30,407 bases of DNA from an uncultured Collinsella sp. (lineage in GTDB: Bacteria > Actinomycetota > Coriobacteriia > Coriobacteriales > Coriobacteriaceae): contig CABURR010000024.1 in NCBI GenBank assembly GCA_902493985.1, forward strand, positions 1 to 30,407. Direction: 5' to 3'. The translations under genes were made by a program, and so were the position numbers. The notes under the pieces were generated by a model. It did not search any database, was not told the origin of the DNA, and worked only from the letters and a program-made list of their open reading frames with translations. How positions within the stretch are numbered: position 1 is the first letter of the stretch; every line of letters begins with the position of its first letter. Shown one piece after another: positions 23,782-30,276 of the stretch.

Positions 23782-24343
23782 CAACGCAACCAAGAACCCC
23801 ATGAAGGTCATCACCGGCCCGGACACCCGCTGGAGCTACGCCAACATCTGGGAGCCCAAGTCCATCAACGGGGGCACCCCCAAGTACTCCGTGAGCCTGA
23901 TCATCCCCAAGGCCGACACGCGCACCGTCGAGAAGGTCAAGACCGCCATCGTGGCTGCATACGCCGAGGGGCAGGCAAAGCTCAAGGGCAGCAGCCGCAG
24001 CGTGCCGCCGCTGTCCTCCATCAAGACGCCGCTGCGCGACGGCGACGTGGAGCGCCCGGACGACCCGGCCTACGCCAACTCCTACTTCATCAACGCAAAC
24101 TCCGCCACCGCACCCGGCATCGTCGACGCCGACCTCAACCCGGTGCTCAGCCGATCCGAGGTCTACTCGGGCGTCTACGGTCGCGCGAGCATCAACCTCT
24201 ACGCTTTCAACATCAACGGCAACCGTGGCATCGCCTGCGGCCTGAACAACCTGCAGCTGATCCGCCCCGGTGAGCCGCTGGGCGGCAAGGCCAGCCCGGA
24301 GGCCGACTTCGCCGCCGCAGATAACGACGACTTCCTGAACTAG
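23774..24343 (+). CDS. DUF2815 phage protein (probable single-strand DNA-binding type)
   Basis: The 189-residue protein opens with VITGPDTRWSYANIWEPKSI, then TPKYSVSLIIPKADTRTVEK, and ends in an acidic tail (ADNDDFLN), a common feature of SSB-like proteins. DUF2815 proteins lie between DUF2800 and DNA polymerase A in phage replication modules, the same order as here. It appears full length. The ATG at 23774 follows GGAG. It is the best-preserved gene of the decayed module. Confidence 0.85.
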   Translation: MANNATKNPMKVITGPDTRWSYANIWEPKSINGGTPKYSVSLIIPKADTRTVEKVKTAIVAAYAEGQAKLKGSSRSVPPLSSIKTPLRDGDVERPDDPAYANSYFINANSATAPGIVDADLNPVLSRSEVYSGVYGRASINLYAFNINGNRGIACGLNNLQLIRPGEPLGGKASPEADFAAADNDDFLN

Positions 24344-24359
24344 AGGGGAGGTGAAGGAC

Positions 24360-24545
24360 ATGGAGGCGATCACGACCATTATCCTCGACGTGCTGTTCGG
24401 CTGCTACTGCCTGTCCGTGCTGACCTGGACGGTCATCGGCGTGCAGACCATCGTGCGCGACCACAGGGAAGAGAAGCGTCGCGAGGCTGCGGCTAACCGC
24501 GACGAGGAGTACCACGCCGAGCGCATGAGGGCGCTCGGCAAGTAG
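24360..24545 (+). CDS. Small single-pass membrane protein
   Basis: The 61-residue protein has one hydrophobic segment (about residues 3-31, TTIILDVLFGCYCLSVLTWT) and a charged tail with many Arg and Glu (DHREEKRREAAANRDEEYH). I chose ATG 24360, 8 bases after GGGAGG; a GTG at 24351 is possible. Small membrane proteins are seen next to DUF2815 genes in phages. Function is unknown. Confidence 0.6.
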   Translation: MEAITTIILDVLFGCYCLSVLTWTVIGVQTIVRDHREEKRREAAANRDEEYHAERMRALGK

Positions 24546-24603
24546 GGAGCCCACGGGGCGGCGGCGACCAAGGAGCCGCCGCTCCTCTTCGTTTGGAGCG
24601 CGC

Positions 24604-24720
24604 ATGAAGACGCTGATGATGGACATAGAGGCCTACTCCGGCGCAGACCTCGCCAAATGCGGTGCCTACCGCTACGCCGAAGACCCCGACTTCGAGGTGC
24701 TGCTGCTCGCCTGCAGCGCT
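24604..24720 (+). pseudogene. N-terminal remnant of a phage family A DNA polymerase
   Basis: The frame starts KTLMMDIEAYSGADLAKCGA, then YRYAEDPDFEVLLLA, matching the start of phage DNA polymerase A proteins (exonuclease motif DIExYS). After about 38 codons the match stops and recombinase-like sequence begins. The normal protein is over 600 residues. A deletion must have removed the rest and joined it to the next remnant near 24718. Confidence 0.65.
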
Positions 24721-24721
24721 G

Positions 24722-24920
24722 AAGCGAGCTGGGGCGCTCGCCAACAAGTCGCTCAACACCTGCTGCTTCATCGGCAAGGTCAAGTGTCCGCACTGCGATG
24801 TGAGTTACTGCACAGCCGCCGTCGTAGGGAGCGCAGCCAACAGGAGTTCTGGAGCCGCGGCTCGAAGAAGCAGCGCGGGAGCGCCTGCTCCGTCAGGGGA
24901 ACTGTGCCCCCATGCCGTGC
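24722..24920 (+). pseudogene. Frameshifted remnant of a serine recombinase zinc ribbon
   Basis: Frame 2 reads GALANKSLNTCCFIGKVKCP, then HCDVSY. Frame 1 then takes over with HSRRRRERSQQEFWSRGSKK and RGSACSVRG. Together they look like the zinc beta-ribbon of large serine recombinases (FxGKxxCxxC ... W..C.SKK....C), broken by a 1-base shift near 24810. The catalytic domain is gone. This points to an integrative element whose end was deleted. Confidence 0.5.
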
Positions 24921-24929
24921 TCGACTGAA

Positions 24930-24956
24930 TTGTTCAAGGAATTCTCAAGGTACAAT
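24930..24956 (+). promoter_or_regulatory. Possible promoter of the 84-residue gene
   Basis: TTGTTC (24930-24935) and TACAAT (24951-24956) lie 15 bp apart, about 40 bases before the next ATG. The spacing is short, so this is tentative. Confidence 0.35.
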
Positions 24957-24996
24957 TAGCCTGTTGAGGGTCGCCGTTGATGGAGGAGCGAACACT

Positions 24997-25251
24997 ATGA
25001 GGCATGTTTTCAAGGCTAAGAAGCTCGGCTGGGGCAACGATAAGACCGAGGGCATTTGGTTCGATGCCGACGATTACACCAAGGAAGAGGCAGAGGCCGA
25101 GTTCAAACCCTACCAAGGCGTCACCCAAAGGGGCTACGACTATACGGGCTATGAGTACGACGGGGAGCGCTACCACCACTACACCTATCTGGGCGAGTTC
25201 GAGGATGGCGACATGCCCACTAGTGATGCCGATCTCTGGAAACGCAAGTAG
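24997..25251 (+). CDS. Small acidic hypothetical protein
   Basis: The 84-residue protein (MRHVFKAKKLGWGNDKTEG...) is rich in Asp, Glu and Tyr, with TGYEYDGERYHHYTYLGEFE near the centre. The ATG follows GGAGGAG, and a terminator follows the gene, so it looks like a real monocistronic gene. I do not recognise the family. An acidic small protein in an element remnant could mimic DNA, but nothing specific supports that. The frame is open further upstream only because it runs through the recombinase remnant. Confidence 0.65.
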   Translation: MRHVFKAKKLGWGNDKTEGIWFDADDYTKEEAEAEFKPYQGVTQRGYDYTGYEYDGERYHHYTYLGEFEDGDMPTSDADLWKRK

Positions 25252-25275
25252 GCAGCCCTTTTGAATTCAAACCCA

Positions 25276-25304
25276 GGGCGCTTCCTTAGAGGGGGCGTCC
25301 TTTT
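25276..25304 (+). terminator. Likely intrinsic terminator after the 84-residue gene
   Basis: GGGCGC (25276-25281) pairs with GCGTCC (25295-25300), one G-U pair, with an inner CCT/AGG helix, followed by T4. Confidence 0.6.
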
Positions 25305-25340
25305 CCTGCCTTTGTGACGCGACGCGAGAATTCACCGCGA

Positions 25341-25395
25341 GACTAGTCATCGGGGACGTTCTTAAACGACTAGTTGCCCGGGACACTCTTTGGCT
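25341..25395 (+). repeat. Right copy of GACTAGTC/GGGGACGTTCTT repeat
   Basis: This 55-bp unit matches 14763-14817 in direct orientation (GACTAGTCAT, GGGGACGTTCTTAAACGAC, then CACTCTTTGGCT). It lies 214 bases before the intact HAD start, as the left copy lies 199 bases before the truncated one. Confidence 0.9.
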
Positions 25396-25487
25396 GATTG
25401 CTCGTGATGCAGGCACGCTTGCCTGGGCCACGCATGTGAGCCCCGTGCCAGCTTCCGATAATCCTTTTGCTGTCCCAGGCTTGGACG

Positions 25488-25549
25488 AGCTCCTTTTGGG
25501 TACGGTGGATTTGGATATATGTCTGATTCCATCAAGCCCGAAAGGAGCT
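25488..25549 (+). promoter_or_regulatory. Structured leader (copy 2) before the intact HAD gene
   Basis: AGCTCCTTTTGGG (25488-25500) pairs with CCCGAAAGGAGCT (25537-25549) over 13 bp. Inside, GGTGGA pairs with TCCATC, and TTGGAT with GTCTGA around ATAT. The ribosome binding site AAAGGAG lies in the 3' strand, and T-rich sequence precedes the ATG 5 bases later. Helix layout equals copy 1, with compensatory base changes. Folding would hide the binding site or act as an attenuator. Confidence 0.6.
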
Positions 25550-25554
25550 TTTTC

Positions 25555-26349
25555 ATGATTAAACTGATTGCTTCGGATATGGACGGTACGCTGCTCGACG
25601 AGAACAGCCAGGTCCCGCCCGAGACCTATGAGCTGATTGTCGCCCTGCGCGAGCGCGGTGTGCATTTTGCCGCGTCGTCGGGCCGCCGCTACGACCGCCT
25701 ATGCGAGTTCTTTGCGCCCGTGGTCGACAAGATGGATTTTGTCGCGGCCAACGGCGCCCAGGTCTATGCGGACGGCGTCGAGGTCGACCGTGAAGTCTAC
25801 TCGCATCTTGCGATTCGCAAACTCGCGCGCACGGTCAAGATGTTCCCCAACATGCATCTGGCGCTCTTCGATCGCACCAAGTCCTTCTTGCTCGACGACG
25901 AGGATAAATTCGTCCGTGAGATCGACAAGGACCTGCCCAATGCCGAGCGCATTTGGGGCTTGCCCGACCCACATGTGAACATCATCAAGGCCTCGATTAT
26001 CTGCGATGACGGCAACGTGATGGACAATGCCTACGTGCTGCAGCGCGAGCTTGGTGGCCTGTTCTCCTTCGCGCCTTCGGGCAACGCGTGGATCGACGCC
26101 ATGCAGCCGGGTGTGTCCAAGGCTTCGGGTATCGAACAGCTCATGGAGCATTATGGCGTTGAGCGCGAAGAGGTCATGGCGTTTGGCGACTCGATGAACG
26201 ACTACGAGATCATTCGCTTTGTGGGCACGGGCTGCGCCATGCAAAACGCGCGTCCAGCGCTCAAGGCGGTCGCCGACCGCGTCATCGGCTGTAACCGCGA
26301 TCACGCCGTTCAACAGGAATTGCGCCGCGTGCTGGACAGCCTTTCCTAG
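25555..26349 (+). CDS. HAD-superfamily Cof-type sugar/nucleotide phosphatase
   Basis: These enzymes hydrolyse small phosphate esters such as sugar phosphates or flavin-type substrates. The 264-residue protein has motif I DMDGTLLD (nucleophile Asp8, Asp10), motif II SSGR near 42, a basic Lys in the cap-to-core stretch (GVSKASGIEQLM), and motif IV GDSMNDYEII. The IIB cap lies between. The ATG at 25555 follows AAAGGAG; an upstream ATG at 25519 lies inside the leader hairpin. The substrate cannot be told from sequence. A truncated paralogue lies at 14962. Confidence 0.93.
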   Translation: MIKLIASDMDGTLLDENSQVPPETYELIVALRERGVHFAASSGRRYDRLCEFFAPVVDKMDFVAANGAQVYADGVEVDREVYSHLAIRKLARTVKMFPNMHLALFDRTKSFLLDDEDKFVREIDKDLPNAERIWGLPDPHVNIIKASIICDDGNVMDNAYVLQRELGGLFSFAPSGNAWIDAMQPGVSKASGIEQLMEHYGVEREEVMAFGDSMNDYEIIRFVGTGCAMQNARPALKAVADRVIGCNRDHAVQQELRRVLDSLS

Positions 26350-26350
26350 T

Positions 26351-26430
26351 CTGGCACCTGGGGACAGTCCCTGCGGCTATTCGTAAAGACTGCTCCCAGC
26401 GACTAGTCGTTTAAGAACGTCCCCGATGAC
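26351..26430 (-). repeat. Inverted copy of the island-flanking repeat plus GGGGACAGTCCC unit
   Basis: On the minus strand, 26430 back to about 26365 reads GTCATCGGGGACGTTCTTAA, then ACGACTAGTCGCTGGGAGCA and GTCTTTACG. This matches the repeats at 14763 and 25341. Next to it, 26351-26391 carries GGGGACAGTCCC, related to the left junction at 15041-15072. It fills the gap between the two convergent HAD genes. Confidence 0.8.
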
Positions 26431-26492
26431 CATCGCCAAGGAGTGTCCCAGGGTGCCGGCAGAATAGGAACGTCTCTAACTGCCGGGTGTGG

Positions 26493-27335
26493 CTAGGCGA
26501 GGGCGGCCATGATGGTGCGGGCGACGCCGTCGTGGTCATTGTCGTACTCGGTCACGGCGTCGGCGGCCTCGCGGTCCTCGGGCTCGGCGTTGATCATGGC
26601 CATGCCGTGGCCCGCTGCCTGCAGCATGGGGATGTCGTTGATGTTGTCGCCGAACGCCCAGGCGTCGGCGAGACGCTCGCCCAGGTGCTCGCACAGCCAC
26701 GTGAGTGCCGTTCCCTTGGTGGCTCCCTCGCCCATGACCTCGATATTCATGGCGTACGAACGCGTGACCTCAATGCCTCCGAGCGTGTCGAGCTCCGCCG
26801 CGATGGCGTCGCGATCGGCTGGGTCGTGCCAGTACATGGCGATGCGTTCGAGTGTCTCGACCTCGTCGATCTTGCTGTCGATATCCATGTCGATCGGTGT
26901 TCGTGTGCGCTTGAGCGAAGCCGCGATGTGGGGGTCGCCGCCGCAGAATTCGTCCAGGCGCGTGTAGAGCGAGCGGGGGAGGAAGCACTGCCCGTCCGCG
27001 AAGATATCGAAGGTGACGTCATGGCCGGCGGCAATGCTATGGACGCGGTGGGCGATGGCGCGGTCGAGCGGTCGGCTCAAAATGCGCGTAGCACGTGAGG
27101 TATCGGTGGGCATACCGTCGTCGAGCTGCCAGACGCTGGCGCCGTTGGCGCAGACCGCGTAGTGTACGGCGGGGTGGGCGAGGATGGGCTCAAAGATACC
27201 CGACAGCGGGCGCCCCGTGCAGGGCACAAACTCAATATCGCGGTGCGCAAGCTCGTCGAGCATCGCCCAGGTGGCGTCGCTCATCTGCTTATCACTCGTC
27301 AGCAGTGTTCCATCCATATCGGAAAACACAATCAT
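26493..27335 (-). CDS. HAD-superfamily Cof-type phosphatase
   Basis: The 280-residue protein has motif I SDMDGTLLT at residues 5-13, motif II CTGRP near 39, motif III Lys (GEGATKGTALTWL) near 210, and motif IV AFGDNINDIPML near 230. A large IIB cap lies in between. It is only distantly like the HAD gene at 25555, so the two are separate paralogues facing each other. The ATG at 27335 follows AAAGGATC. The substrate is unknown. Confidence 0.93.
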   Translation of the reverse strand: MIVFSDMDGTLLTSDKQMSDATWAMLDELAHRDIEFVPCTGRPLSGIFEPILAHPAVHYAVCANGASVWQLDDGMPTDTSRATRILSRPLDRAIAHRVHSIAAGHDVTFDIFADGQCFLPRSLYTRLDEFCGGDPHIAASLKRTRTPIDMDIDSKIDEVETLERIAMYWHDPADRDAIAAELDTLGGIEVTRSYAMNIEVMGEGATKGTALTWLCEHLGERLADAWAFGDNINDIPMLQAAGHGMAMINAEPEDREAADAVTEYDNDHDGVARTIMAALA

Positions 27336-27360
27336 TCGTTGCGATCCTTTCTACTGGCAT

Positions 27361-27397
27361 AAAAAGCGTGGCCGAGGGCGGTGATGCCCTGGCCACG
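27361..27397 (-). terminator. Intrinsic terminator of the citrate synthase gene
   Basis: CGTGGCC (27367-27373) and GGCCACG (27391-27397) pair, with an inner AGGGC/GCCCT helix. On the minus strand T5 follows (27365-27361). It lies 26 bases after the stop codon. Confidence 0.9.
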
Positions 27398-27422
27398 TTC
27401 GGGTTCTATAACGGTCCGCGTC

Positions 27423-28841
27423 TTAGCGATCGGCGAGCGGCTTGTACTCCAGCGGATCGATCACCGGACGGTATGCCGGGCGGATGATGCGATGCGCGCA
27501 GAAGAGCTCTTCCATGCGGTGCGCCGACCAGCCGGCCATGCGGGCGACGGCGAACAGCGGCGTAAAGAGCGTCTCGGGCACGCCGAGCATCTTGTAGATA
27601 AAGCCCGTGTACAGGTCGATGTTGGCGCAGATGGGCTTGGTCATGCCGTGATCGCGCATCACCTGCGGGGCTAGACGCTCGATGCGCTCGATGAGCGCGA
27701 ACTCCTCGCCCAGGTCCTTCTTGGCGGCAAGCGTGCGCGCGTAACGGCGGCACACCTCGGCGCGCGGGTCGCTCAGCGTGTAGACGGCGTGGCCCATACC
27801 GTAGATGAGGCCCGTGCCGTCGAAGGCCTGCTTGTCGAGGATCTTGCCCAGGTAGGCTGCGACCTCGTCCTCGTCCTCCCAATTGGAAACATGCGCACGG
27901 ATGTCCTCGTGCATGGACACGACCTTGGCGTTGGCGCCGCCGTGGCGCGGGCCCTTGAGCGAGCCGATGGCCGCGGCGTAGGCGGAATACGGGTCGGTGG
28001 CCGAGGAGGACAGCACACGGCAGGCGAAGGTGGAGTTGTTGCCGCCGCCGTGCTCGGCATGCAGCATGAGCATAACGTCGAGCAGCATCGCCTCATCGCG
28101 GGTGAACGCCATGCCGCCGCGCAGGACCTGTAGGATGGTCTCGGCGGTGGAGAGACCGGGCGTGGGGTGCGGCACGTGAACCTCGGAGCCGCGAAGCTTA
28201 GCGATCGAGGCCATGTGTGCGAAGGCGGCGATGCGCGGGAGACGGGCGAGCATGGAGATGGCGACGTCGATTTCGTGCTCGGGTGTAATGGCGTCGGGCT
28301 CGGCGTCGAAGGCGTAGAGCAGCAGCACGGCGCGCTGAAGCACATTCATGATGCTCGACGACACCGTGGTCATGGGGAACTCGCGGACGTATTCGTCGCT
28401 CAGATGCCTAAAAGCACCCAGGCGTTCGCAAAAACCGTCGAGTTCCTCTTTGGTGGGCAGCGAGCCCGTGATGAGCAGGTAGGCGACCTCTTCGTAGCCA
28501 TAGCGATCCTCGGCCTGGGCGTTGTTGACCAGGTCTTCGATGCTGTAGCCGCGAAGCGTGAGCTTGCCTTGGTCGGGCACGACCTTTCCGTCGACCTTGT
28601 TGTAGCCGTGCACATCCGAGATGCGAGTGAGGCCCGCGACCACGCCCGAGCCGTCGGCATTGCGCAGGCCGCGCTTGACATTGTGCTCAACAAATAGGCC
28701 CTCGTCATAAGGGTCAGTCGGCAGGCCATAGTAGAGATTTTCGCTTTCGGGCGAAATCTGGCGGCTCGCTTCGTAATCCAAGACCAGGCGGCTCAGGTGG
28801 TCGTCGAAGCGGTAATAGATTTTCTTGGCGTCGTAGGCCAT
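27423..28841 (-). CDS. gltA: Citrate synthase
   Basis: The enzyme condenses acetyl-CoA with oxaloacetate to form citrate. The 472-residue protein has the active-site His in LMLHAEHGGGNNST near 257, the second His in GMGHAVYT near 349, and the Asp in ANIDLYTGFIY near 407. The early block GLTRISDVHGYNKVDG and RGYSIEDLV fit the family, and the N-terminal extension of about 60 residues is typical of the longer Gram-positive forms. The ATG at 28841 follows GGAGAGGAG. 2-Methylcitrate synthase cannot be fully excluded. It lies 77 bp after the ACT gene and may share its transcript. Confidence 0.92.
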   Translation of the reverse strand: MAYDAKKIYYRFDDHLSRLVLDYEASRQISPESENLYYGLPTDPYDEGLFVEHNVKRGLRNADGSGVVAGLTRISDVHGYNKVDGKVVPDQGKLTLRGYSIEDLVNNAQAEDRYGYEEVAYLLITGSLPTKEELDGFCERLGAFRHLSDEYVREFPMTTVSSSIMNVLQRAVLLLYAFDAEPDAITPEHEIDVAISMLARLPRIAAFAHMASIAKLRGSEVHVPHPTPGLSTAETILQVLRGGMAFTRDEAMLLDVMLMLHAEHGGGNNSTFACRVLSSSATDPYSAYAAAIGSLKGPRHGGANAKVVSMHEDIRAHVSNWEDEDEVAAYLGKILDKQAFDGTGLIYGMGHAVYTLSDPRAEVCRRYARTLAAKKDLGEEFALIERIERLAPQVMRDHGMTKPICANIDLYTGFIYKMLGVPETLFTPLFAVARMAGWSAHRMEELFCAHRIIRPAYRPVIDPLEYKPLADR

Positions 28842-28918
28842 GCGCGCTCCTCTCCGGGCCGCATCGGGGTGACTTGCATGGGCATGCGCGCGTCAGGCTA
28901 TCCCCAGCGGCTTGCTCG

Positions 28919-29206
28919 CTACAGGCGGTACATAAAGTTGAAGACGTCCTCGCGCTGGATGGACACGTTGACGCCCGAAAGCTCGCCGGCCTCGGCCAGC
29001 GCCTTCTGCAGCTCGGCGAAGTCGAGCTTGGACTCGGCGGTATCGGCCAGCATGGTCATGGTGAAGATGTCCTCGATAATGGACTGCGTGATGTCGCGGA
29101 TGTCGACGTTGGCCTCGCCTAGGACACGGGTGACGCCGGCGACGATGCCGGGGCGGTTCTTGCCAAGGACGGTGATGACGATACGGGAGGACGAGATCTC
29201 GGCCAT
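28919..29206 (-). CDS. ACT-domain protein (UPF0237 type)
   Basis: The 95-residue protein is one ACT domain: SSRIVITVLGKNRPGIVAGV, then LGEANVDIRDITQSII and FTMTMLAD. ACT domains bind small ligands, often amino acids. This stand-alone type usually precedes a UPF0210 (DUF711) gene, but here citrate synthase follows instead. The ATG at 29206 follows a GAAAGGG site. The ligand is unknown. Confidence 0.9.
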   Translation of the reverse strand: MAEISSSRIVITVLGKNRPGIVAGVTRVLGEANVDIRDITQSIIEDIFTMTMLADTAESKLDFAELQKALAEAGELSGVNVSIQREDVFNFMYRL

Positions 29207-29399
29207 GGGAAACCCTTTCGCGTGATTGCGGCGCGCGCGGGGCGCTCCGCTACGGTACAGTGTTCATCATTGTACCTGTCTGGCGCCAAAAGGGGTGTGC
29301 TTACTGCGGCGTTACACGTCTGCAACATGGGAGAAGGGGCAACAGGGTGCGTGTCCGCTGCGGTTGGTCGCGCCGCGTTGCACAAAGACCGTGAACCTT

Positions 29400-29428
29400 T
29401 TGTGGGACACGCGGCGCCGTGGTACCAT
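29400..29428 (+). promoter_or_regulatory. Putative promoter of rpmE
   Basis: TTGTGG (29400-29405) and TACCAT (29423-29428) are 17 bp apart. Transcription would start near 29435, giving a leader of about 78 nt. The 306-bp gap between the ACT gene and rpmE shows no convincing ORF besides this promoter and leader. Confidence 0.5.
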
Positions 29429-29443
29429 AGCCGAGTTTGTTGT

Positions 29444-29490
29444 CTTGGTCGGAAACCAAGACGCCTTATGCGCTGATCGGTAACCAGCGC
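29444..29490 (+). promoter_or_regulatory. Two-hairpin leader of rpmE (candidate L31 autoregulatory leader)
   Basis: CTTGGT (29444-29449) pairs with ACCAAG (29455-29460), and GCGCTG (29470-29475) with CAGCGC (29485-29490). Both hairpins share the apical sequence TCGG(A/T)AAC. AAGGAG and the ATG follow directly. L31 leaders with hairpins are known in several bacterial groups, so autoregulation by L31 is likely. Confidence 0.65.
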
Positions 29491-29512
29491 CTGACCAATA
29501 AGGAGTCCTACC

Positions 29513-29938
29513 ATGAAGCAGGGTATCCATCCCCAGTATGTCGAGTGCACGGTGACGTGCTCCTGCGGCAACACCTTCAAGACGCACGCTACCGTGTCCG
29601 AGATGAAGGTCGAGCTTTGCAACGAGTGCCACCCGTTCTACACCGGCCAGCAGAAGTTCGTCGACACCGGTGGACGCGTCCAGCGCTTCGCCGACAAGTT
29701 CGGTGGCGCCGCTGCCGCCCAGCTCAAGAAGGCTGAGGAGGCCAAGGCTGCCAAGGCCGCCAAGGCTGCTGAGGCCGAGGCCGCTCGCAAGGCCGCCGCT
29801 GAGGCTAAGGCTGCCGAGAAGGCTAAGCGTGCCGCTAAGTTTGCCGAGGAGGCTGCCAAGCAGGCCGCCGAGGCTCCCGCAGAGGCTCCCGTCGAGGAGG
29901 CCGCTGCCGAGGCCGAGACCACCGAGGCTGCTGAGTAA
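29513..29938 (+). CDS. rpmE: 50S ribosomal protein L31 with a long Ala-rich C-terminal extension
   Basis: L31 bridges the two ribosomal subunits. The first about 65 residues are the family core: MKQGIHPQYVECTVTCSCGN and ELCNECHPFYTGQQKFVDTG, with a Cys set (Cys12, Cys16, Cys18, Cys36, Cys39) able to bind zinc, then GRVQRFADKFG. The next about 75 residues are Ala/Lys/Glu repeats that become acidic, roughly doubling the usual length. The ATG at 29513 follows AAGGAG. L17 in this window has a similar tail. Confidence 0.95.
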   Translation: MKQGIHPQYVECTVTCSCGNTFKTHATVSEMKVELCNECHPFYTGQQKFVDTGGRVQRFADKFGGAAAAQLKKAEEAKAAKAAKAAEAEAARKAAAEAKAAEKAKRAAKFAEEAAKQAAEAPAEAPVEEAAAEAETTEAAE

Positions 29939-29973
29939 ATAGCTCGCCGCGGAATCGCTCGCATTCATGGCAT

Positions 29974-30013
29974 AAGGGCCGTGCATCCGTTCGGGTGCGC
30001 GGCCCTTTTTTTT
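29974..30013 (+). terminator. Intrinsic terminator of rpmE
   Basis: AAGGGCCGTGCA and the sequence GTGCGCGGCCCTT pair around CCGTTCGG, with small bulges, followed by T8. It lies 35 bases after the stop codon. Confidence 0.93.
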
Positions 30014-30014
30014 A

Positions 30015-30081
30015 TTGGTGCAAGCTAGCTCGTCCCCATTGCACCAGATTGGTGCGGAGGGGACAGGTTGGTTTGCACCAA
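30015..30081. repeat. Triple nested palindrome between rpmE and secA
   Basis: TTGGTGCAA (30015-30023) pairs with TTGCACCAA (30073-30081), GTCCCC (30032-30037) with GGGGAC (30059-30064), and GCACCA (30041-30046) with TGGTGC (30050-30055) around GAT. It directly follows the rpmE terminator, has no U-run, and shares the GTCCCC/GGGGAC core with other intergenic repeats here. The rest of the gap up to 30276 shows nothing else firm. Confidence 0.75.
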
Positions 30082-30276
30082 ATGGCAGAGAGACGGCGTT
30101 TTCCCAGATAAAAGCTGCCAAAATAAACCAGTCCCTTTTTGGCAGGTTGGTCGTAGTTATTACGTGGCGGTTGAGGTCGACCGCATAGGGTGCGTCCTGT
30201 TTGGCTAAAGTACAACTATCTGTGTTTAACTCGCTCGGAGCTGCATGGCACGGGCGATGGCCAAAAAGGAAACAAC

